Origin: Symsagittifera roscoffensis
Lineage: Eukaryota; Xenacoelomorpha; Acoela; Convolutidae
DNA length: 64,000 nucleotides
Direction of reading: 5' to 3'
NCBI RefSeq assembly: GCF_963678635.1
Contig: NC_087066.1
Coordinates: 20,617,996 to 20,681,995 of the forward strand
Under the pieces are notes generated by a model. That model made no database searches. It saw only the letters and a list, made by a program, of their open reading frames with translations, and had not been told where the DNA came from. The stretch's first letter is position 1; each line of letters begins with the position of its first letter. Below are positions 25,301 through 33,919 of this stretch, piece after piece. The translations under genes and the position numbers were made by a program.

Positions 25301-28300
25301 TGGTAAAACAGTTTCAACACAGAGGCGAAGCTGCGCTTCGCAAGAACAAGCGAGGATAAGAGCTGTAAACAGGCAAAACAAAATGAAATTAAAAAAAAAA
25401 GATTAAGAACACACTTTGAAAAACAATTTGTTGAGATTAGGAGTATCATGTTCTCTGCTCCACAACCGCTTGCACATTCATCTGCTCCACAACCGCTTGT
25501 ATTTTCTAACACTATTCACCAATAAAAGAGCTATAAATTATGTCAATTTGTCAACTTAATACAGCAAAAATCCGACCCAAAAAAATAAAACTATTTAAAT
25601 CTTCCAGATTTGAAAATCCGACCGGTTGATTATGAGTCTCACGTCCTCGCATCTGCACCACGGTCACTTGGAAGTAAACTAGTGACCCAGCTAACGCTGG
25701 ATCTATATGTGGCCCAGCTAACGTTAGATCTACCTGTGTCCCAGCTAATGCTAGATCTAATATTTTCAATTATATATTGTACTGATACGGGAATGTTTAA
25801 TGTTCGAAATTTCAAAAAAGTGGACTTTAAGCTAAACCCTAGTGTTTCTCTGCTTAAGTATTTGATTAACTGCTTAATTACAGGAGAAAAACTACTACTT
25901 GCTCTTTCAGTTGAGAAAATTATCTTGAAAAGATTTGGCTGGATAGTTTTTGAAAAAAAAACTTGAAAAGGATTCCAAAAATCGATCAAACATGTGACTG
26001 TTCCTAAACACATACACTTTTCCAAAATTTGAAAATGAATTATTCCAAAGTCCATATCACCTTTTCTACAAAACGAACTGGAGAAAAACAAAAACGCGGG
26101 GAAAATATAAGTCGATTGTTAGTTTTAATGAACTATCAACCTCAGAATTAGCAGGTTCGTTTTTGAAAAAAAAAAATTTCAAAAATTGGATATTTTGTAA
26201 GGCCATGACTTTTTTCGAAAGCAGGGCATAGCCGTTTGCGCAAATAAGATTTGCATACCTGATTTTTTTCTTTCGGTTGAACTCCTAATCTCATATTTGG
26301 CAGGGCAGTTTTTGAAAAAAGTCAAAAAGTTTTAAAAATTAACAAAATGTCAAGAAATGGGCTTATTTGAGGCCATATCTTTTTTACCGAATTTACCGAA
26401 TAGCCGCCTGAGAAGGGGAGATCCCTATAATCTCTTCTTTCGATTGAAACCTTCATCTCAGATTTGTGCATTTAATATTTGAGAAAAGGAAAGAATTTAA
26501 AACAAATAGGCCAAAAATCCGACTACTGAAACTTTCGAAGGCTGTAGAACGTGACGTAAAATGAGAAAAGGAAACAAAAAATTCAGGCACATGATAGAGA
26601 AGCCGGTTTTTCTATTGGTACCATTTTTTTGAAAATTGTAAATAGTTTTTCAGAAAAATTGAAACTTCTAAGGAAAGTGCAAAAAATTTCTAAAGCGTCG
26701 CAAAAAAAAAAACGAAAAACAACAAAGTTCGTGCATTTTCATAATACATGTTCTTTTTCAAACCGGACCTAAAACTAGCCAAAAACAAAGCAGCAACATA
26801 TGCCATAAAGTTGTCTATGCTTCGTAAAAATACAATACGCTTCGCATGTGTAAATAGGTCGGGTAATTAAATTGAAGACAAGCTCAAAAATGTCTGTTGG
26901 TTGAAGTAAGCTGATTTAAACAGTTCAGATGAGAAAATGGATGAGTGATTTTGTTAGAGTTGTTTAATTGTCAAAAAATGTGTTCCGATTTGATACGGTT
27001 GATTGTCGCGAGCGCAATTCTACTTCAGAAAAAAGACATAAAAAAGAAGAAATTCAAAAAGAGACGTACAGTTAGCAACTTTTTATTGTAATCAATTTTT
27101 GCAATTATCGCTTTGGTTGGATCATTTTGAGCGACCTATACAGCGACCTACATCTACTGGTAACTTTTGGAGTAATTATCAAAACTTTGAGACAAAGAGA
27201 ATTTTTTTGGCCTGTATGCTCACATCTGTGACTCCATCCATGGGCATGCAATCTAGGTAGAGGTGGTATCTCAGATGCGATTCTGTCTGATGTCTCTCCT
27301 CGAATGCCTCCTTCACTCTGCGCGCAAACATTTCAGGGTCCTCGCTCTCAAACATGACCTGGATTCGGGGTACCCAATACTGCGAAGCAGATAACTGCAC
27401 GCCTAGCAACAGAACAATAACTCAAAAAGTTTTTAAAAAATTAATCTTCTAATGATCGGGTTTCTGACATCTTGTAACACGATTTAGTTTTTTTTACAAT
27501 TAGCAGATATAATGAGATTCCACTTCCCAATTTCCAGAAAAAAAAATTCCAGAATTAAATATAGTATCTCGTTTTCAGAGTATGGACTTACTGTCAGGCG
27601 TTGCTGAAGACATGTCGCTGAGGGCCCGCCCATTGTCAGACGCAATCTTCCCCTTCGAATTCACTTTTTGAACCAGGAAGACTTCCTTTACCGAGTCATA
27701 AGACAAGACTCCAACTTCGAACCAGTCATACTCAATCGAGGGATCCTTGGGGTCCACTAGAAAAAAAATAGTGCATTCATCAACAAATTTTTTAGTTTCA
27801 CATAAAAAACTCTATCAAATAAACTGGTCTACACAAAGTTTTGAGCTTGAATCATCAAAATATTCCAGACAAAAGCTTGCAGTATAAAAATAAATATCAC
27901 AAAAATAGCCATGTTAAACATCATGTTATGGATAGATGACAAAACAAATCCATTTTTCTTACTCACATTTGGGCAATTCGTCTTTCTGTGGTAACAGACA
28001 CATGGCAGGAACTGGTTTATGGTTGCCAGAAGAGTCCAGTCCCGATTCCACCCACTCTCCGGGCGTCCTTGAATCATACTCGGTGTTGTCGAATATGTGC
28101 AGCGGCAGGAAAATGGGAAAAGGATTTTCGGGATCTGACTGCATGCCTCGAGAAAATTCACTAGGATTCACTCGTTTTGGCATTAGTTTTTTGGTGTCAA
28201 TGCTTAGCTGTTTGAGCAATTGAGGTAGCGATGATGAATTGTATTTTCGCTTTTTTCTGAAACGAAGGTAAATATATTTAAATTTCGCAGACTGAAGCAT

Positions 28301-29391
28301 ATCTGAACACACTTATCTAAGAAAGAAAATTCGAAAGACGAGAATTTTTTTTCAAATACAGAAAAAAAATTACTGAATTATTTTTCATTTTTTCCCTAAA
28401 AATTTCGTTAGAATTTAGCAAAAGGTCAAAATTTTAGTACTAAAATAATGTTAAAAAACTAGTAGAAAAAACACCCCGTACGAGTTTTTGTTGAGAATGT
28501 TGAAATCAGGAAGAAAAAAACAGGCCCTAGGTCATAATTCCTTCCCTTTACTTCGTGAAGAGGTCGGACCAAAAAAACAATTGGTACATCTATCGGAAAA
28601 ATTTTAACACATTTTTCTCTCGTATTCTTTTGCCGAATTTATTTTTCTAGCAATCTATTACTGCTTTTACTGTTCACAACAAGTCTTTAAAATTACCGCT
28701 CAATTTCCACTTTTCTGGGACATTGCCCGGGTAGAACGTAGAATGGGACTTGAACTTTCGGTTTGTAACTTCCCTCTGTGAAATCGGAATCTCTGAACAC
28801 CTGCGTGGTTCTTTTAGGCCTGCTCTGGTTAAGTTTTTCATTTATGTCTGCAACAGGTGTAAAAGATGAAGCTGCCGGAGTATGCTTTTCAGTTCCAACT
28901 TCAGTTTGCAATGGTTGCAGTCGTCGAGCACCATGACTTAGCCCCTAAGACAATCAAAAACTTGACAATAAAAATGTCAAACCTGGTAAAAACAAAAACA
29001 AAAACAAAAAATTTCAAAAATTGGTTTCGGTATAGTGAAATTTAGAATAACTAGTTGGAGAAAAAAATTAGAGACAAACAATTTCTGATCAGAACCGAGA
29101 AGGACAAATATATTTTGAAAAACTCACTCCAAACAATGCTTCATTCTGTCTGTTGAGGAGCCGGTTTTCATTTTCAGAATCCAACACATCAGAATAAAAG
29201 CCCCGTTCTTGAATTACTGGATATTGGATAGGGTTTCCATCAGCAGTCTCAATATTAGACAGAACAGGTCCGTCGGCTTTTGGTCCAGCCGAAACTGGTG
29301 GACGGAGAGAGGACCCAGCTCTTTTAATTCTTGAGCTGGACGGTGGCCTAGGGGTATGAGCCCCCGGCTTTGGATTTTCGCCTTTGGGCAT
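10176..29391 (-). CDS. DNAH1: Axonemal dynein heavy chain 1, first 15 coding exons (5' part)
   Basis: The exons give about 1063 residues of the tail and early linker region of an inner-arm axonemal dynein heavy chain, which takes part in ciliary and flagellar beating. I recognise DNAH1 rather than another paralogue from motifs such as RGFYSDVL, VPFYVLPGQCPRKVEIER, NLYETNWEVY, VIGPFYVN and the ASDW..W..SWMND segment. The start is the first Met (29391) after an in-frame TGA. All exon phases join without a frameshift. Introns are 183 bp to 3.7 kb. The large ones (12555-16066, 16293-19735, 20602-22028, 23520-27223) hold repeats listed separately and no other gene that I can see. The family is about 4200 residues long, so the rest of the linker and the AAA+ motor are absent. 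No further exon is visible between 1 and 10175, so the gene is either interrupted or continues past the left edge. Confidence 0.95.
10721..10876 (-). CDS. DNAH1: DNAH1 exon 14
   Basis: Residues about 946-997, phase 0 at both ends. Acceptor TTTAG|ATC, donor AAT|GTACGC. Encodes AVEIGNEVRRVHKSLLQ and QLYNQRERLFDQPVTN. Confidence 0.93.
11276..11441 (-). CDS. DNAH1: DNAH1 exon 13
   Basis: Residues about 890-945. Acceptor CTCTAG|G, donor CAG|GTATGT. Encodes SQDDFNAKYTALFWPNKIEE and ends SFQEKIDSLQ. Confidence 0.94.
12376..12554 (-). CDS. DNAH1: DNAH1 exon 12
   Basis: Residues about 831-890. Acceptor TTTAG|TCG, donor AACTT|GTGAGT. Encodes ISRKLHEKPNTIEELTEMRE. No start codon is used here; it is an internal exon. 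Confidence 0.94.
12589..12896 (+). mobile_element. Solo arm of the foldback element family
   Basis: Starts CAGTGCTGATTTAA directly after TA and follows the left arm of 8398-8710 through to the AAGAAGGGT motif, with many substitutions. It lies 35 bp from the exon-12 acceptor in a DNAH1 intron. The second arm is missing. Right after it, an 18-bp sequence ending CTCCAGGGTA is present twice (12892-12909, 12918-12935). Confidence 0.75.
13421..13905. repeat. ~180-bp tandem repeat, 2.7 copies, DNAH1 intron
   Basis: Units start near 13431, 13611 and 13793 with 'tacaaccacc/tacaaccacg/tacaatcacc'. Each contains 'caacaacacgtg' and '(c)caattgatccgaaaac'. No coding frame is shared. Confidence 0.75.
14240..14545 (-). 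mobile_element. SINE-like repeat, copy 1
   Basis: On the minus strand the segment has a GC-rich upstream part (14424-14545, with CGAAGCTTCGC and ACTTGC) and a tRNA-like part (14290-14390) containing GGGTTTCATATCCC, a degenerate B box. It aligns over about 250 bp with 15790-16040. Confidence 0.5.
14930..15560. repeat. Dispersed ~650-bp repeat, copy A
   Basis: Shares order and text with 26130-26790: 'tctttcgattga...tctcagatt', 'ttttgagaaaa', 'attggtacc', 'gcaaaaagtgaaaaaaatttccaaagcg' and 'cattttcataatat'. No open frame is shared with the other copy. Confidence 0.6.
15790..16040 (-). mobile_element. SINE-like repeat, copy 2, tRNA-derived head
   Basis: The minus strand of 15842-15913 has an A-box-like GCCAGTGGGACAAGAG, then GATGCTTTGCAC and the B-box-like GTTCGAAGCC. 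The middle resembles the anticodon arm of tRNA-Ala(TGC). The outer part (15956-16040) matches 14424-14510. It ends about 27 bp from DNAH1 exon 11. Confidence 0.55.
16067..16292 (-). CDS. DNAH1: DNAH1 exon 11
   Basis: Residues about 755-830. Acceptor CTAG|GGAG, donor GAC|GTAAGT. Encodes LPSNVVIGPFYVNVEPVRKN followed by the conserved KK..LA..VL..LAK block. Confidence 0.94.
17810..18300. repeat. Diverged dispersed repeat, copy A (DNAH1 intron)
   Basis: Pairs with 18880-19290. Shared pieces are 'cgcc(g/a)t(g/a)ttaagta', 'caat(t)tc...ggattaa(t/c)tc...cgctt(g/a)cgc' and 'gtcaaaatggcaatttt(c/t)aaacccc..aa...ttacgaaaaa'. Confidence 0.5.
18880..19290. repeat. Diverged dispersed repeat, copy B (DNAH1 intron)
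   Basis: Counterpart of 17810-18300. It also contains the short palindrome-rich stretch 'gcgttaatagcgcgaaatatatcgcgagttaa' near 19004-19035. Confidence 0.5.
19736..19929 (-). CDS. DNAH1: DNAH1 exon 10
   Basis: Residues about 691-755. Acceptor TTTTAG|TTT, donor ATCAA|GTAAGG. Encodes FVMKDIFWADIALLESVG and IPLIGYARAHEQFLEL. Confidence 0.93.
20451..20601 (-). CDS. DNAH1: DNAH1 exon 9
   Basis: Residues about 640-690. Acceptor GTAG|G, donor AAA|GTAAGT. Encodes KPKKNPLFSVELALDQEG and ends VPQLEK. Confidence 0.92.
21460..21937. mobile_element. hAT-type MITE in DNAH1 intron
   Basis: The 478-bp element starts CAGGGGCGGAT and ends ATCCGCCCCTG. The flanks AGTAAGTG (21452-21459) and AATAAGTG (21938-21945) make an 8-bp target duplication with one mismatch, as expected for hAT transposons. 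No transposase frame is present. A second, internal 'agggtagatctaagattttctcgaggg' at about 21588-21615 resembles the left end and may be a nested or duplicated end. Confidence 0.85.
22029..22162 (-). CDS. DNAH1: DNAH1 exon 8
   Basis: Residues about 596-640. Acceptor GTAG|GAC, donor TTCAA|GTGAGA. Encodes DSLRFLVQDSLVSFVQ. Confidence 0.92.
22555..22937 (-). CDS. DNAH1: DNAH1 exon 7, GC donor
   Basis: Residues about 468-595, ending KFCMQ. Contains MKVRAECNEVSGKCLFH and GWFNLYETNWEVY. Acceptor TTAG|GT. The only donor that keeps the frame is CAG|GCTAGT, a GC-AG intron. The nearby GT four bases on would shift the frame. Confidence 0.9.
23264..23519 (-). CDS. DNAH1: DNAH1 exon 6
   Basis: Residues about 383-467. 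Acceptor TTCAG|CTG, donor AAAG|GTGAGT. Tail-domain sequence with IDFTRTLNRLIFDKIV. Confidence 0.92.
24130..24400 (-). mobile_element. SINE-like repeat, copy 3
   Basis: The minus strand reads TAGCCTAGCGGTAACACTC (A-box-like), then GCTCGGGACGAC and TGCTGGGTGAAC (weak B box). As in copies 1 and 2, a GAGCTTCGC...ACTTGC motif lies on the far side (24345-24385), and an A-rich tail-like stretch 'accgagaaaaataag' lies on the other. Confidence 0.45.
26130..26790. repeat. Dispersed ~650-bp repeat, copy B
   Basis: Counterpart of 14930-15560 in another DNAH1 intron. The 'tctttcggttgaa...tctcat' module occurs at least twice inside it (about 26270 and 26440). Confidence 0.6.
27224..27402 (-). CDS. DNAH1: DNAH1 exon 5
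   Basis: Residues about 323-382. Acceptor GCTAG|GC. The donor GAT|GTGAGC restores frame to exon 6 at phase 0. Contains SQYWVPRIQVMF and YLDCMPMDG. Confidence 0.92.
27592..27756 (-). CDS. DNAH1: DNAH1 exon 4
   Basis: Residues about 268-322. Acceptor CTAG|TG, donor GACA|GTAAGT. Contains YDWFEVGVLSYD, conserved in DNAH1. Confidence 0.93.
27967..28256 (-). CDS. DNAH1: DNAH1 exon 3
   Basis: Residues about 171-267. Acceptor TTCAG|A, donor AAAT|GTGAGT. Carries the LPLHIFDNTEYDSRTPGEW block. Confidence 0.93.
28697..28944 (-). CDS. DNAH1: DNAH1 exon 2
   Basis: Residues about 89-171. Acceptor TTAG|GGG, donor GAGCG|GTAATT. Ends with the conserved VPFYVLPGQCPRKVEIER block of the DNAH1 N-terminus. Confidence 0.92.
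29128..29391 (-). CDS. DNAH1: DNAH1 exon 1 (residues 1-88)
   Basis: Starts MPKGENPKPG and is Pro/Ser-rich, then has the conserved ERGFYSDVLDSENENRLL segment. Donor GGA|GTGAGT, phase 0. A possible acceptor (CCTAG) lies 11 bp before the ATG, so a 5' UTR exon further upstream is possible. Confidence 0.88.
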
Positions 29392-29399
29392 TTCAGGTT

Positions 29400-30870
29400 C
29401 TAGGTCTATTCAAACACGTCTTTTGATTAAAGCCAAACTTTCTGAAATGATAATATAGCTTCATGTTTGAAGCTAGTGTAGATCTACAGTTCTAGAGCTT
29501 ATTCGGTGAATTCCCCGATATCTTAATTTTCATAGGGCCCGAAATAAATAATCATTCGCACAAATCCTATTTTTTTTCTTAAATTCTAATTAATTGAAAT
29601 TTGAGCCACGATTAGCTCGATTGTTTGTTTTTTGTTCGAACAGCATAAAAGCAAGCGGCAGAATATTGCGCCAACGATATACTAGCTTGCAAGCAGAGGG
29701 TGTGACTCTATATTAGAACCGGTTATCGCCGCGAAGCGGCTACTCCCGAGTAGCGCGCCCACGGGCGAACTTATACCAAGACTCTTAACCGAGACTCGGC
29801 TAGAGTGATCTTTGACTAATTGAAAAGACTTTGGACTTATGCGACTACTTTTTGGGACCTATAATTACGCACCACCTATTCATCATTTCTTTGTGGTTTT
29901 TTTGTCAACTAGATGAAAAATCTAGCGCAACTTCACTGAAACAAATCAACCAACTCTCCTTTTTATAGAAAACATGCATAAAAAATTGGTGTCGACTAAA
30001 ACAGTAATTTTTAGTCGACATGAGAGAGAAAGAGAAAGTTCCATAAATGCGCAAAAGAGTGATACCTATGCATCACAGAAAAACGTAATTGGTTAAATAG
30101 GGTTTAACAAGCGTCAAAAATAAATGACATTTTAATAAAATAAAATAAATTAAAATTAATCTAAAATTAATTTGGTCAAGAACTAAAATCAAGTTGACTA
30201 ACAGTGTCAATGTTGATTAATTCAGCTTATCTGCACAAGATAAGGCACGTCAACGCAACACTCAAATCTGCATGGTTAACGTTGAAAAACACTATTGGAA
30301 AACATTGACCGAATAAATTTCAGTCTAGATCAAATTAACGAAAATGAGTTTTCAAAAACGCTTTTTTTCACGAACATTTCTTTTGGCGAAATTTTAATGC
30401 CGTTAATAAACATTACTTGCTACTTTTTGTAGAGCAATGTATGATGAAATATTCCGTAACAGTTTGCAGTAGGAGTTGTAATTTTGAAAACTTCAAACAT
30501 GTCAAAATTTTCGACTTAAAAAACTTTCATGGAAAATAATGCGCCGCTCTCTAATTCGAAATATTCAATTGACTTTTATGCTCTAATTTTTTTGATTCGG
30601 ATTTTGCCGATCAGGACAGGACACCCATTATCCGTTTGAACAAAAAATGTACAGAAACAGTTCAGAAACTATCTAGACGAGCTCTCAACAATTTAGAAGG
30701 TGTTTCTTGTGTTTACAATAAGGTTACTAACTCGATGAGTTGTTTTCGACAAATATGATGTTATTTGATGTACATATTGATTATGAAACTCTCAACTAAA
30801 AAAAATTTAATTTACAATTTGAAAAAAAAAAATTTTTTGCGACTTTAAAGAAAGTGAAAAAAAGTTGACT
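29400..30870. other. Intergenic region upstream of DNAH1
   Basis: AT-rich DNA with no convincing open frame. It should hold the DNAH1 promoter, transcribing to the left. The only striking part is the CpG-rich hairpin cluster at 29728-29799. Confidence 0.5.
29728..29799. promoter_or_regulatory. Cluster of four small perfect hairpins upstream of DNAH1
   Basis: Four short inverted repeats lie within 72 bp: GCCGC-GAA-GCGGC (29728-29740), CTACT-CCCG-AGTAG (29740-29753), CGCCC-AC-GGGCG (29756-29767) and CCGAG-A-CTCGG (29789-29799). It is a GC-rich island in AT-rich DNA, about 340 bp 5' of the DNAH1 start codon. A promoter element is an inference; a structured repeat or RNA end is equally possible. 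Confidence 0.35.
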
Positions 30871-30878
30871 CCTCTTGA

Positions 30879-31905
30879 CTTTTGACGAAGAAAGATTTAT
30901 ACAACAATTAAGAAACCAAAATGCAACTATAAAACTAAACAAGATTAAAGCGATACTCTACAGAAGTAAAAGTATAAAGGATAAAGTTAAAGCAAAAGGA
31001 TAAAGCTTAACGAAGCGGGCTCAGTGCCTTCAAAGAAAACAATGTCAAATGAACAGTTTCGATGCTCACAAATCCCAATAGAACATGAAGTTCTGATTGA
31101 CTCAAATCCTGAAGCCAACCAAAAAATTGAATTCAAATCAGCACTGATGGGCAATCTGTAACAAAGAGAGAAAATCCAAAACATCTACAACCAACCGAGA
31201 CAATAGAAAAACTCAAATTTTGACGGTTGTCGCTACCCCAGAACCAGAAGCTTTTCTCAAGCATAAAGAGTCAAGGGCTGCTACTTTTGTGCAAAACTGT
31301 GTTACAATAGAACTCCTAATAACAAGATCAAATAGAATCTAACCGAAATTAACCAGGATGAAAATAACAAATCTGCCATTAGTATCATAGTAACCGAGAT
31401 AACAGTCAGGAGTCCCTTCATCACGTATTCCAGTCAAAATCCTTCACTGTCAAAATCCTCGGATTTTTGCGATTTTAAAGAAAGTGGCTCTTGTTCCTTT
31501 TCCCCCCACCATCAAATTTTTACATGTAAATTTGTTGACTACATTGTCCGATTGCTATGAAAATTTACACACAGACTAATAAGGCCATGACAAACATAAT
31601 TGATCCTCATACTCAACCTCGTAAAACCACTCGTTACACTAATATATTGAAGATCGTGTGAGGTGGGGGGTAAGGGAAGGAAAAAGAGCCAAGAAAGTGT
31701 ACAGCAAATAAAAAAAATTGACTGCTTTTTGATTTTTGACGAAGAAAGATTTATACAACAATTAAGAAACCAAAATGCAACCAAAATACTAAACAAGATT
31801 AAAGCGATACTCTGCAGAAGTAAAAGTATAAAGACTTTATCCTTTATACTTTTAAATCGGGTAGGTTTTAAAAGTTGTTACATTCGCCCAAGTACTACAC
31901 AGTGA
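30879..31905 (+). repeat. Broken repeat-element coding fragments, plus strand
   Basis: Two near-identical segments of about 105 bp (30879-30985 and 31719-31831) both encode FDEERFIQQLRNQNAT and then K..NKIKAIL.RSKSIK. Between them are short protein-like stretches such as SQIPIEHEVLIDSNPEANQK (about 31065-31130) and IIVTEITVRSPFITYSSQNP (about 31383-31442), broken by stops and frame changes. I do not recognise the family. It looks like decayed coding sequence of a transposable element. Confidence 0.5.
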
Positions 31906-32349
31906 CGAAGCGTAAAAAAAGTACCTATTGACGACTGGCCGGCTTCAGTTACCTAGATTCTACTCATTTTTCACCGTCTCGACCTAGCCAGTTGATTTTC
32001 TGATCTGTCTAGGGCTAAGTAAAAAGTTACCATTTTTAGGCCATCAGTCAAACGACTTTTAATCAGCTTCCGTTTACATGCGAATATAACCACATAAATG
32101 GGTCTCGGATACTCAGACTACATGATTGCTATTAAAAACACGGCTCGAATATCCTATTTTACTATGTTTTTGGTGACAGTTCTACGTTAATTCCATTGGA
32201 GATGGATTGCACTTGCCTCTTTCTAGCTACTCATATTCTAAAATATCAAAAAATACCGGTGTTAATTCAAAGGTTTATGGCAAAGGAAGTAGCTACTTAT
32301 TATTTGTAACACTTGTATATTATAATTTCTCGTATCGAGTTGCGTGTTC

Positions 32350-32640
32350 TCATTGAAAAAACGTAACCCGTATCGATTTTAATTGAAAAGGACTTAAGCA
32401 CTTGTCATCTTTTTTTTTATCATTATCACTTCCATATCTAGAAAATTTCCCAGGATTTTGACTGGAATACGTGATGAAGGGACTCCTGACTGTAACCTCG
32501 GTTACTATGACACTTTTGACTTTCTGATTACCTATAACCATTGGCTCAAAAGTCAGGGACACTATCTCTTGTGTTTTTCCACCTCGAACGGTCGGAGCCA
32601 ATTCGCTTCACTTGCGACATGAGACTAAAAACCCGTTACA
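32350..32640 (-). pseudogene. Repeat-element coding fragment, inverted copy
   Basis: An open frame of 83 codons contains VIVTEVTVRSPFITYSSQNP, almost the same as the plus-strand fragment at 31383-31442. The DNA identity over about 60 bp is near complete, in opposite orientation. The source protein is unknown. Confidence 0.5.
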
Positions 32641-33919
32641 GCTTAAAGGCCACTACCAAAATACCCCCCCCCCCGACTCTTTATTCTGTGGTGGGATCAA
32701 TTTGTGTATCACGTCCAAAGTTCCTAGGTCCTCATCTTTTGTTGGTGTTAGCCTCACTCGTTCCGTGACTTCCTCAATCAAGCTTGCATGGGGATGGGGA
32801 CACCAGGAGGGTCTCAGCGATTTCCAAACCGTTCCCAAATTCGTAGTCATCATGCCATTTCCATTCCCCATTCTCAATTCCACTCTCTTGCTCGAGCGCG
32901 GTACGCTTATCAACTTGGGTGTCGCCTCAAGTAGCAGGCCTAGGCTCGACATAACAATCATAAAACACACTCAAGAAAACTAAATTGAGTACTCACATGT
33001 CGGCACACTCGGGAATTGGGATAACTAAAGTAATCAGTAGCTCTAGCATTAAGTTTAATAACTTGAGAAGTTTGCTATTAATAAATTCCAGGAAGGGAAA
33101 TAAGTTTTGACTCGAGAATTAAGTTTTGGAACTGGACCATTGGGATACCCCAGCTGTCCACCTTTCCACTGAAGGTTCACTCTGGTTCATTTCTTCTTTA
33201 TCTTTGCTCTGTTTACAATCGCTCTGCTTCCTATTCAGGATAGGACAGCTCTGTTTGCGTTTGATTTATATCTGGAAATTGCGAATAGCAATTTCCCGCT
33301 GCTTTTTTTCAGGACTTTCCTGCGATTGTAATTCGGTTCTTCTGATCATGTATTTCTGAGATTTTCAGTTTTTGAGAGAAAATTGAGCATGACAGGCTCA
33401 ATTCGAAATTTTGAAAAATTTAATTTCATCCCAAAATTACGTAGTTCGTATTCCTCAAGGTCAAACTTCCAAATATGACCGACTGGCACATACTCCCCGG
33501 ACTCAAGATCGTTGTCCTCATCGCGTGTTGCCGTCTGCCAGTGAATCCTCAGAGTTCTGAGTGTAGCTCAAGATACAGTGCCAGTGGTCATTTACAGAAG
33601 TTTGCAGCAGACTTAAGTTTATCTATACCCCAAAATTCACAACCATGTAAAATTGTCACACTATCGCTAAACAGCAATCAAAATCTGCATACACCTGCAC
33701 TTTTAATTCCTGCTTTGCGAGCTAATGATTTAAAAAAAATTTTGTCCTATCCAATCAGGAAATTGTCATGCAACATTTTGATTTATATAAAAATTATATT
33801 AATAACAATACTTTGTTTCGTTAAAATTTCTTTTTTGTGACATCGGATTCCATCCGAGTTCACACTGGAGCCCCTTTTTTTCCTCTCAAGACTCAAGAAA
33901 CCCACATTGAGCTCCCTGC

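Noticed and set aside
24702-26091. Several 72-150-codon frames on both strands in the intron 23520-27223
   Set aside because: They overlap each other and low-complexity or repeated sequence, and none shows a recognisable family.
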